Assembly: GCA_027484055.1 (NCBI GenBank)
Contig: JAIXQH010000014.1
Coordinates: 62,001 to 126,000 of the forward strand
Direction: 5' to 3'
DNA from: Verrucomicrobiaceae bacterium
Lineage (GTDB): Bacteria; Verrucomicrobiota; Verrucomicrobiia; Verrucomicrobiales; Akkermansiaceae
DNA: 64,000 bases
Below are positions 11,559 through 18,882 of this stretch, in pieces (positions within the stretch are counted from its first letter, which is position 1; each line of letters opens with the position of its first letter). Below the pieces are notes generated by a model, which did not search any database, had not been told where the DNA came from, and worked only from the letters and a program-made list of their open reading frames with translations. The position numbers and the translations under genes were made by a program.

Positions 11559-12029
11559 TTAGGGCAGCAAATCCGCGTAGGTCCCCGGATCGCTACCCGG
11601 GATTTCAATCGCCCCACAATGCTTGGCGTAAAATTCCCGTGGACCCACCCCGCCGATGATGGCGTAGGCGTAGCCGATGTCGCGTAGCCCTTCCAAGGCT
11701 TTCATCAGCAAGGCCTTACCCACTCCCAGCCCCCGCGCCGCTTCTGCCACCCCGGTCGGCCCGAAGAATCCGCGCTGGGTCGTGTCATAGCAGGCGAAGC
11801 CTAAAATCGCCTTGTCCCGCGTCGCGATGAAGCAGGCGATCGGCTGCCGTGTCATGGCGACTTCCACCTCGCTGACCCATTTTTCCGAGAAATGCTCGCG
11901 GGCGAAGGCGGCCACCGTGTGTTTTTCAAAAGCGCGGGCACGGCGGAGAGTCACGCCATTTTCGGTCACTTTTTCATAACATTCTGCGGAATCCGGCAAG
12001 GCATAGAGACGCACCAACATGTCGATCAT
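11559..12029 (-). CDS. GNAT family N-acetyltransferase
   Basis: The protein has a GNAT fold, with acetyl-CoA-binding motif A at ARGLGVGKALLMKAL and a preceding beta strand FIATRDKAILGFACYDT. The substrate cannot be inferred. The start at 12029 (MIDMLVRLYALPDS) gives 156 residues, a usual size. The frame remains open to an ATG at 12146, but that would overlap the signal-peptide region of the divergent DUF6797-like gene, and the extra 39 residues do not look like a GNAT N-terminus. It converges with lpxI: the two stop codons are a base apart. Confidence 0.75.
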   Translation of the reverse strand: MIDMLVRLYALPDSAECYEKVTENGVTLRRARAFEKHTVAAFAREHFSEKWVSEVEVAMTRQPIACFIATRDKAILGFACYDTTQRGFFGPTGVAEAARGLGVGKALLMKALEGLRDIGYAYAIIGGVGPREFYAKHCGAIEIPGSDPGTYADLLP

Positions 12030-12131
12030 GCGGGGATTCAAGCCATGTTTCCTCGCGCCGGGAAGTAGGAATCTCGCGAAATAAAACGTCTGTGCTAGAT
12101 CCTGGCGATGGAATACGTAACTTACGTCCTC

Positions 12132-14327
12132 ATGCGTCTCCGCCATTTCTACCTACTCCTGCTCACCAGTGCCCTTCATGCCAAGCCATGGTATGAGGAA
12201 ATGAACATCGGCCCGGCTTGGGCGAACACCTTCCAAGATCGGCAAGGTGGCGAAAAACGGATCGCTGCGATTAAAGGCCTGCTCATCGATCTCGGCGGCG
12301 GCCATCGCGCCCTTTTTGACACCGAAACTCTCAGCCTCGTCACGGCCTACGATGGAGCCGTGGAATGGGGTGGCACTCCTTGGACTGGCAAGCACGGCAA
12401 CTATGTCTGTCTGGAAAATGCGAGCCCTCTTTTCACCAATCCAGTGGGTGTCGCATGGGCAGATCCTGCGGGTTCGTTTGCAGATACCCGGGCGATTCCC
12501 GGTTATGGAAATTACGCTCACGCGAGCTTTGAAGGGTATTTCCGCCATGGCGCGACGATCATTTTCAACTACCAAGTCAATGGCGTCGAAATCCTCGAGA
12601 CGCTTCACCAAGACGGCGGCACTTTGACCCGTTCCTTTCAATGCGGTGCCAGCAAAAAGGCCCTCACGCTGAGCCTACCACGGCGTGAGTCGCTCTATCT
12701 CAGCGCCTCGCCAAAGGTCCGGCTTGCCGCCGATCCAGAGGATGCCACCCGCCAGCTGGCGACGATCTCAGCCAGTTCCAGTCCACAGAGTTTCCAGATC
12801 GCTTTCTCGCAAACGCCCGATCCCAAGCTCGCTGCCGCTCCGGATTTTAAAGCTCTCACTGCGGGTGGCCCGGCCCTTTTTCCCGAAATCATCGAGACCA
12901 AGGGCAGTGTTTCCAGCGATGCTAGCAAGCCCTACCGGACCGATGTCTTGACGCTACCCAAGGAAAATCCATGGAAATCCAATCTTCGTTTCGGTGGCTT
13001 TGATTTCATCGACGAAGATTCCGCCGCGCTTAGTTCTTGGAATGGCGACGTCTGGGTCGTCCGTGGCTTGAAGGGGGACTGGAGCCAGTTGAAATGGCAG
13101 CGCATCGCTTCTGGGCTGTTTGAACCGCTTGGAGTAAAGGTCGTGAAGGGGGCGATTTACGTCAATGGCCGCGATCAAATCACCCAGCTCGTCGACCTGA
13201 ATGCCGATGGTGAAACGGATCATTTCAAGACCTTCAACCGTGACTGCTACGTCAGTGCGAATTTCCACGAGTTCACCTTCGACCTGCAAACGGACGCCGC
13301 AGGAAATTTCTATTTTTCCAAAGCCGCCCCGGTGCGCAGTGGCGGTCGGGGATTTGACCGGATTTTACCTAGCCACGGCACGGTGATGAAAATTTCTCCC
13401 GACGGGAAAAAACTGGAAGTCGTCGCCACCGGCTTGCGTGCTCCCGGCGGCTTGGGCATCGGGCCAAATGGAGAAATCACCACCGGCGAAAATGAAGGCT
13501 CCAACCAGCCTTGCTGCAAGATCAACTACCTGCCTGCGGGCCATCAAGGCCCGGCATTTTTCGGCACCGAAGCCTCGCGCCAAAGCCTGAAAGACGCCCC
13601 CTACACCGAGCCACTTTGTTACCTTCCGATGGCGGTGGACAACTCCAGCGGCTCACAAATCTGGGTGCCGAAGGGAGCGAACTTCGGCGTCGCGGAGGGC
13701 ACGATGCTTCACCTTTCCTACGGCCAATCCTGTATCTACCAAGTCCTTCCCGTGCCTCGCGGAAAAACCCTGCAAGGTGGCGTGGTGAAATTGCCGATTA
13801 GTCTGCAATCCTCGGCCATGAGGGCGCGCTTCCACCCGGATGGCTCGTTGTATTTACTCGGCTTCCGGGGCTGGCAAACGAATGCCGCCACCGAGTGTGC
13901 CTTCCAGCGCGTGCGCCACAATCCGGCGGCCCCGGTGCCCACGCCAGTCGCATTGGAATACACGGCCACGGGGATTCGACTGAAATTCCCGGTGAAATTG
14001 GACCCAGAATTGGTCGGAGATCTCAGCAGCTTCCAAGCGCAGCGCTGGAACTACGTGCGCGGCCCGCAATACGGCTCCGGCGAATTTTCGGTGGATCATC
14101 CGGACCTCGCTGCGGAAAAACTCGCCCTTGAAAAAGAGTCAAAAAACCACCTCGTCCGCGACGATATCACCGTGGAAGCGGCCAAGCTTTTGGCGGATGG
14201 CCAGACGGTGGAACTGGCACTCGCCGGGATGAAACCGTCGATGACGTTGAAGGTGACTTACGACCTCGAAGACGATGCCGCCCATGTGCTCAAGGGAGAA
14301 CTCCACGCGACTGTTTATGGAAATTAA
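12132..14327 (+). CDS. Secreted DUF6797-like / sorbosone-dehydrogenase-like beta-propeller protein
   Basis: The ATG at 12132 starts a signal peptide (RLRHFYLLLLTSALHA) ending before KPWYEEM. The next ~270 residues (GPAWANTFQD ... GLLIDLGGGHRALFDTETL) match the DUF6797 type found in planctomycetes and Verrucomicrobia. The C-terminal half resembles a PQQ/sorbosone-dehydrogenase propeller, with LPSHGTVMKISPDGKKLEVV and GLRAPGGLGIGPNGEITTGE. Such proteins usually sit beside c-type cytochromes and are thought to be periplasmic redox enzymes or sugar oxidases. The gene for a pentaheme cytochrome starts before this one ends (11-bp overlap), supporting a common function. An ATG at 12108 in the same frame is a less likely start. 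Confidence 0.75.
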   Translation: MRLRHFYLLLLTSALHAKPWYEEMNIGPAWANTFQDRQGGEKRIAAIKGLLIDLGGGHRALFDTETLSLVTAYDGAVEWGGTPWTGKHGNYVCLENASPLFTNPVGVAWADPAGSFADTRAIPGYGNYAHASFEGYFRHGATIIFNYQVNGVEILETLHQDGGTLTRSFQCGASKKALTLSLPRRESLYLSASPKVRLAADPEDATRQLATISASSSPQSFQIAFSQTPDPKLAAAPDFKALTAGGPALFPEIIETKGSVSSDASKPYRTDVLTLPKENPWKSNLRFGGFDFIDEDSAALSSWNGDVWVVRGLKGDWSQLKWQRIASGLFEPLGVKVVKGAIYVNGRDQITQLVDLNADGETDHFKTFNRDCYVSANFHEFTFDLQTDAAGNFYFSKAAPVRSGGRGFDRILPSHGTVMKISPDGKKLEVVATGLRAPGGLGIGPNGEITTGENEGSNQPCCKINYLPAGHQGPAFFGTEASRQSLKDAPYTEPLCYLPMAVDNSSGSQIWVPKGANFGVAEGTMLHLSYGQSCIYQVLPVPRGKTLQGGVVKLPISLQSSAMRARFHPDGSLYLLGFRGWQTNAATECAFQRVRHNPAAPVPTPVALEYTATGIRLKFPVKLDPELVGDLSSFQAQRWNYVRGPQYGSGEFSVDHPDLAAEKLALEKESKNHLVRDDITVEAAKLLADGQTVELALAGMKPSMTLKVTYDLEDDAAHVLKGELHATVYGN

Positions 14328-16335
14328 GTCGATTTACGGGGGGCTTGTGATGAGCCTTTTGACCCTCACCGCACAGGCCGAGCTCACGGCCAAATTCATC
14401 CAAGGGACGGCGACGGATTTCCGCATGGATCGCCTGCCGGCCCTGCAACTCGCTGAAAATGAATCGCCCACGCCATTTCTCAAGCCCGCTGGTTTTCAAG
14501 TGACATGGACGGGGAAAATCGTCGTCCCACGGCGCCAACGACTGATTTTTTCCTGTGAAGGGCAGGGGACCGTGAGCCTGAGTGTCGATGGCAAAGAACT
14601 GCTCAGCGCGGTGGAGCTGCCCGGAAAATCGAGTGAAAGCACACGGCTGAATCCTGGGGAGCATGAATTTTCGCTCAGCTACACCCGCCCTGCGACTGGT
14701 GCGGCCAGCCTGCGCGTTCTTTGGGAAGAGGCCACCTTTCCGCGCCAGACGATCCCTCCTGCGGCGTTTCAATCAGCGCCCACCGCAGAGACGACCCTCG
14801 CGGCCCTGCAACGCCGGGGACGCAGCCTTTTCGCCAGCCAAAATTGTGTGAAATGCCATGCCGCTAGCACGGGACTTGGCGCGAATGCCATGCCGGAGTT
14901 GGCGCAAGTCGCGCCGATTCTTTTCGGCACCGGCGACCGCTCAAGTGAGGACTGGCTGCGACGCTGGATCGCAGAACCGCACACACTCAAGCCGATCACG
15001 CAGATGCCCGCCTTGGTCGATCCCAGCACGCCGCAGGGCTTGCAGGATTCGAGCGATCTCGCTGCGTATCTGGTGGGTCTGAAAGTCGGCGTCCCTCCCA
15101 GCCCGAAGCCCCACGACCCTGCGCTTGCCAAGGCGGGCGGCGTGATTTTCCACGAACTCGGCTGCGTCGGCTGCCATGCCCTGCCGGATCAAGATGCAAA
15201 AGATCCCTCGCGAGTGCCGCTCAACAACATCGCCTCGAAATACCTGCCCGGCGCACTCGTCGGCTATTTGAAACGGCCGGATACGTACCATCCCTTCACC
15301 AAAATGCCGGACTTCCATTTGTCCGATCCCGAGGCCACCTCGCTCGCAGCCTATCTCACTGAGACATCGAAAGGTCACGAAACCCAGCTCGCCCGCACCT
15401 TTCCCGCCGGCGATTCTGCGCGCGGAGCGAAACTTGCAGAATCCCTGCAATGCGGTGTCTGCCACCCGGGCATGCCGCAGTCACCCGCCACCGCGGCGGC
15501 TTCACTTGAGGCGATTTTCCAGAAAGACTGGTCCGCGCAAGGTTGTGTCGCGCCCCCGGATCAGCGTGGGAAATCGCCTCAGCTCAATCTCAGTCCCGAG
15601 GATCGCCATGCCCTCGCCACCTTCTCGAAAATGGGCAGGACTTCACTCGCACAGGACAATCCCGCCGAATTCACCCTTCGCCAAGTGGACGCGCTGCGCT
15701 GCACCGCCTGCCACGCCATGGACGGTCAGAACTCGCTGCTCGACGACCTGCACCGCCAATCCGCACTCCTCGCCGCGTATTTGCCGAAGCTCAATGACCG
15801 CCTCGACCAATCACGGCCCGCGCTCACGTTCCTCGGGGAAATGCTCACCACCGCGACGATCGAATCGACCCTCGCCGGGACGCTTCCCCAACGCGCGCGA
15901 CCCTGGCTGGGGATGAGAATGCCGGCGTTTAGAAACTACGCCACGCCGCTCGCCCACGGATTTTCCAAGCTTCATGGCTTCAGCTCCGACCCTGCGCCGG
16001 CATTTGTCGTCGATCCCGCCTTGGCGGAAATCGGGAAAACCCTAGTCGGCAGCACGGGCTTTGGCTGCACGACCTGCCACGCCATCGGCGATCAAAAACC
16101 GACGGCTGCCTTCGAAGTTCAAGGCATCCAGCTCGATCTCGCCCACACGCGCCTCCGGCCTGATTATTTCCGCCGTTGGATGGACAATCCGGAATCAGTC
16201 ACACCCGGCACGAAAATGCCGCGCTACTCGCAGGACCAGAAATCCCAGCGCCTCGACGTCCTGAATGGCGATGCTGCCCAGCAATTCGACGCCATTTGGC
16301 ACTACCTCCACCAGCTGCCAAAGAGTGGCGAATAA
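14317..16335 (+). CDS. Secreted pentaheme c-type cytochrome with N-terminal PA14-like domain
   Basis: The 672-residue product starts with a signal peptide (MEIKSIYGGLVMSLLTLTAQA). Residues ~25-150 resemble a PA14 carbohydrate-binding or adhesion domain (FQVTWTGKIVVPRRQRLIFS). Five CXXCH heme motifs follow: CVKCH (from residue 177), CVGCH, CGVCH, CTACH and CTTCH, arranged as separate cytochrome c domains with several distal TKMPDFHL- or TKMPRYSQ-type methionine ligands. A related segment near residue 408 (QGCVAPP) lacks the second Cys and His and is not counted. The start at 14317 overlaps the previous stop by 11 bp, indicating translational coupling. It probably takes electrons from the DUF6797-like partner. 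Confidence 0.85.
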   Translation: MEIKSIYGGLVMSLLTLTAQAELTAKFIQGTATDFRMDRLPALQLAENESPTPFLKPAGFQVTWTGKIVVPRRQRLIFSCEGQGTVSLSVDGKELLSAVELPGKSSESTRLNPGEHEFSLSYTRPATGAASLRVLWEEATFPRQTIPPAAFQSAPTAETTLAALQRRGRSLFASQNCVKCHAASTGLGANAMPELAQVAPILFGTGDRSSEDWLRRWIAEPHTLKPITQMPALVDPSTPQGLQDSSDLAAYLVGLKVGVPPSPKPHDPALAKAGGVIFHELGCVGCHALPDQDAKDPSRVPLNNIASKYLPGALVGYLKRPDTYHPFTKMPDFHLSDPEATSLAAYLTETSKGHETQLARTFPAGDSARGAKLAESLQCGVCHPGMPQSPATAAASLEAIFQKDWSAQGCVAPPDQRGKSPQLNLSPEDRHALATFSKMGRTSLAQDNPAEFTLRQVDALRCTACHAMDGQNSLLDDLHRQSALLAAYLPKLNDRLDQSRPALTFLGEMLTTATIESTLAGTLPQRARPWLGMRMPAFRNYATPLAHGFSKLHGFSSDPAPAFVVDPALAEIGKTLVGSTGFGCTTCHAIGDQKPTAAFEVQGIQLDLAHTRLRPDYFRRWMDNPESVTPGTKMPRYSQDQKSQRLDVLNGDAAQQFDAIWHYLHQLPKSGE

Positions 16336-16407
16336 ATCCCGGTCACAGGATTGACGTAAGCCCTTCACCCCGCTGAGATTCCCCCCCGTCTCTGGGCGGC
16401 TCTATCC

Positions 16408-17577
16408 ATGGACTACCAAGCGAAAATCGCCACCACAGTCGCTTCCATCCCACGCTCGGGGATTCGCGACTTTTTCGAACTCGTGCAAGGCCGGGACGAC
16501 GTGATCTCCCTCGGCGTCGGCGAGCCGGACTTCGTCACTCCATGGCACATCCGCGAGGCGGCGATTTATTCCCTAGAGAAAGGCCAGACCACCTACACCT
16601 CCAATCTCGGCCTGCTCTCCTTGCGGAAATCCATTTCCCGCTACGTCTCGGATTTTTTCCATGTGGACTACGATCCCGCCAAGGAAATCCTCGTCACTGT
16701 CGGCGTTTCAGAGGCCATCGACATCGCCCTCCGTGCCTTGTTGAATCCCGGCGACGAAGTCATTTTCCACGAGCCCTGCTACGTGTCCTACAGCCCCAGC
16801 ATCATCATGGCGCACGGCGTCGCGGTGTCCGTGGTGACCACCAAGGAGGAGGGCTTCTCGATGAAACCGGAGAAACTCGCCGCCGCCATCACGCCGAAGA
16901 CCCGCGTGATTTTCATCAATTTCCCGACCAATCCCACCGGGGCCTGTGCCTCGCGGGAAGATTTGGAAGGCATCGCGAAATTGGCGATCGAGCACGACCT
17001 CATCGTCATGACCGACGAGATTTATAGCGAGCTCCGCTACGATGAAAATGAGCCGCACGTCTCCATCGCCTCGCTACCCGGCATGAAGGAGCGCACCATC
17101 CTCCTCCACGGATTTTCCAAGGCCTTCGCCATGACCGGCTTCCGCCTCGGCTATGCCTGTGCCCCGCAGCCGATCATCGAGGCGATGATGAAAATCCACC
17201 AATACGCCATGCTCTGCGCCCCGATCATGAGCCAGAACGCCGCCATCGAAGCCTTGGAAAATGGCCAGCCTGCCATGATCGAGATGCGGAACAGCTACCA
17301 CCAGCGTCGGGATTTCCTCGTCAAGCGGCTCAATGAAATCGGCCTCGGCTGCCACAGCCCCGGCGGTGCCTTCTACGTCTTTCCAGACATCCGCAGCACC
17401 GGGCTTGGCAGTAAGGAATTCGCCATGAAGCTGCTCGAAGCCGAAAACGTCGCTTGTGTCCCTGGCTCCGCGTTTGGCCCATCCGGCGAAGGATTTCTCC
17501 GCTGCTGCTACGCCACCGCCTTCGAGGACATCCGCACCGCCACCGACCGCATCGAGCGCTTTGTGGGAAGCTTATGA
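16408..17577 (+). CDS. PLP-dependent class I/II aminotransferase
   Basis: This fold-type I aminotransferase has 389 residues, the usual family length. It carries the N-terminal ISLGVGEPDFVTP and YTSNLGLLSLR motifs, the NPTGA substrate/cofactor segment, the TDEIYSEL cofactor Asp block, and the PLP-binding lysine K238 in HGFSKAFAMTGFRLGY. Close relatives are annotated as aspartate or aromatic aminotransferases (PatA type); the exact amino donor cannot be read from the sequence. The stop codon overlaps the start of the next membrane-protein gene (ATGA), so they are probably translated together. Confidence 0.9.
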   Translation: MDYQAKIATTVASIPRSGIRDFFELVQGRDDVISLGVGEPDFVTPWHIREAAIYSLEKGQTTYTSNLGLLSLRKSISRYVSDFFHVDYDPAKEILVTVGVSEAIDIALRALLNPGDEVIFHEPCYVSYSPSIIMAHGVAVSVVTTKEEGFSMKPEKLAAAITPKTRVIFINFPTNPTGACASREDLEGIAKLAIEHDLIVMTDEIYSELRYDENEPHVSIASLPGMKERTILLHGFSKAFAMTGFRLGYACAPQPIIEAMMKIHQYAMLCAPIMSQNAAIEALENGQPAMIEMRNSYHQRRDFLVKRLNEIGLGCHSPGGAFYVFPDIRSTGLGSKEFAMKLLEAENVACVPGSAFGPSGEGFLRCCYATAFEDIRTATDRIERFVGSL

Positions 17578-18329
17578 AGCCTGCGGATCCAGAGCGCCTC
17601 ACCCGCGCGCACGTGACTCCCTTCGCGGTGTTTATGGGCTTCATGATCGCCCTGCAGCTTCTGGGGGCCCTCATCGAGTGGAAACACCCAGACGCCCCAT
17701 GGTGGCGGCAAGATCCAGCCCAGCTCGTCTATCCGCTCCAGACCCTCGCCACGGCGGGTTTCCTGATCCGCTACTGGCGCGACTACACCTTCGACTGGTC
17801 GGTGAAATGGTCACTCATCGGGGTCATTTTCGGCAGCATCGGCATCGGCTTCTGGCTGCTACCCACTGTCCTGTATGATGCATGGGGACTCACCGGTAAG
17901 ACCGAAGGACTCATGAAGCTGCTAGGCGTGGCGGAGCGGAAAGAAGGATTCGACCCCAGCATCATTCACCACCCACTCGGCTACTGGGCGGCGCTCACCC
18001 TGAGATTCATCCGCGCCGCCGTGGTGGTGGCACTGGTGGAGGAAATCTTCTGGCGCGGCTTCCTCATGCGTTTCATCTGCGACTGGGAAGGAGACTACTG
18101 GAAGCAGCCCTTCGGCCGTCATCGCTGGCTGTCCTACGCCGTCGTCACCGGCCTCTTCATGTCCGCCCACGCACCCGTGGACTACGCTGGAGCCCTCATC
18201 TACGGCAGCATGACTTACCTGCTCTGCGTCTGGGGAAAAAATCTCGGTGCCTGCGTCGTCATGCACGCTACCGCCAATCTTCTCATGGGACTCTACATCA
18301 TGAAGACCGGTCACTACGGGCTTTGGTAA
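17574..18329 (+). CDS. CPBP/CAAX-protease-like membrane protein
   Basis: The start ATG overlaps the aminotransferase stop by four bases (ATGA), which fixes the start; an upstream open frame inside the aminotransferase is a shadow. The 251-residue product has several hydrophobic segments and the CPBP intramembrane metalloprotease motif EEIFWRGFLMR, then AHAPVDY and a later histidine segment (VVMHATANLLMGLY), fitting the Glu-Glu-X3-Arg and His ligands of the family. It resembles the CAAX prenyl protease-related group often found near exosortase/PEP-CTERM systems in Verrucomicrobia, though no exosortase or PEP-CTERM protein is seen here. The substrate is unknown. Confidence 0.8.
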   Translation: MKPADPERLTRAHVTPFAVFMGFMIALQLLGALIEWKHPDAPWWRQDPAQLVYPLQTLATAGFLIRYWRDYTFDWSVKWSLIGVIFGSIGIGFWLLPTVLYDAWGLTGKTEGLMKLLGVAERKEGFDPSIIHHPLGYWAALTLRFIRAAVVVALVEEIFWRGFLMRFICDWEGDYWKQPFGRHRWLSYAVVTGLFMSAHAPVDYAGALIYGSMTYLLCVWGKNLGACVVMHATANLLMGLYIMKTGHYGLW

Positions 18330-18377
18330 TCATCGACTTCCAGCACCGAAAAAAACCCATGGCGAGTGAAAAATTGC

Positions 18378-18407
18378 TTGTCAGGTCTCGCGTCCGTCCC
18401 CATACCT
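18378..18407 (+). promoter_or_regulatory. Candidate promoter of tRNA-Tyr
   Basis: A -35-like TTGTCA (18378-18383) and a -10-like ATACCT (18402-18407) are 18 bp apart, and the -10 ends 21 bp before the mature tRNA 5' end. This is from consensus matching only. Confidence 0.45.
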
Positions 18408-18428
18408 CCGCCCCGCGTTAAGCGGAAT

Positions 18429-18514
18429 GGGTAGATGCCCGAGTGGCTAAAGGGGGCAGACTGTAAATCTGCTAGCGTAAGCTTACGTTGGTTCGAATCC
18501 ATCTCTACCCACCA
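18429..18514 (+). tRNA. tRNA-Tyr (anticodon GTA)
   Basis: The acceptor GGGTAGA pairs perfectly with TCTACCC, followed by A and an encoded CCA. The anticodon stem GCAGA/TCTGC surrounds loop CTGTAAA, giving anticodon GTA. A long variable arm (AGCGTAAGCTTACGTT region) fits bacterial tyrosine class II tRNA. The T stem GTTGG/CCATC has one T-T mismatch at its second pair. Confidence 0.95.
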
Positions 18515-18533
18515 TTTTCATAACAAACGACTT

Positions 18534-18558
18534 AGGGAGCCGAAAGGCTCCCTTTTTT
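18534..18558 (+). terminator. Rho-independent terminator after tRNA-Tyr
   Basis: A perfect 7-bp stem GGGAGCC/GGCTCCC with a GAAA tetraloop is followed by six T residues, 20 bp after the tRNA CCA end. Confidence 0.9.
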
Positions 18559-18574
18559 GTTGGGCCGGATCCTC

Positions 18575-18679
18575 CCTCCTTGTAGCGGCCTGTCTGTGAC
18601 CGTCGGCCTTGTAGTGCGCCTGCTTATCCCGTCTCCGTAAAGCTACGCCGGGACAAGCAGAAGCGCCGCTACAAGGAGG
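18575..18679. repeat. REP/MITE-like nested palindromic element
   Basis: A 15-base arm CCTCCTTGTAGCGGC (18575-18589) is perfectly inverted at 18665-18679. Inside lies a second, imperfect palindrome (CTGCTTATCCC around 18620-18630 against GGGACAAGCAG at 18650-18660). The left part also repeats itself directly: CTTGTAGCGGCCTG is followed by CTTGTAGTGCGCCTG. It contains no coding frame and lies between the tRNA-Tyr terminator and the first operator of the polysaccharide locus. The remainder of the 18559-18882 gap holds that operator and no gene that I can see. Confidence 0.75.
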
Positions 18680-18687
18680 TTATCGCA

Positions 18688-18718
18688 TGACGCAAAATCC
18701 ACCGTCTGTGACGTAATT
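18688..18718 (+). promoter_or_regulatory. Predicted XylR/AraC-type operator, site A (unit 1)
   Basis: Half-sites TGACGCAAAA (18688) and TGACGTAATT (18709) are in direct orientation with a 21-bp period. A GCCC box stands at 18721, 12 bases after the second half-site start. It lies 164 bp before the kelch-symporter gene. The same arrangement recurs at 29131, 33133, 49245 and 62426. Confidence 0.75.
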
Positions 18719-18882
18719 CGGCCCTAGTGAACGGGCTAGGAGCTTGTTAAGAACTGGCATCAGACAAAAATGCGTCTGGAGACAAGTCGGCCACTCTCGT
18801 TTGAAACAGGGTGATCATGCGTTCATTTCCGGGCATCATTTCTGAAATATAAAACCCATGGCCTGATCGCGAAAACCTTTAC

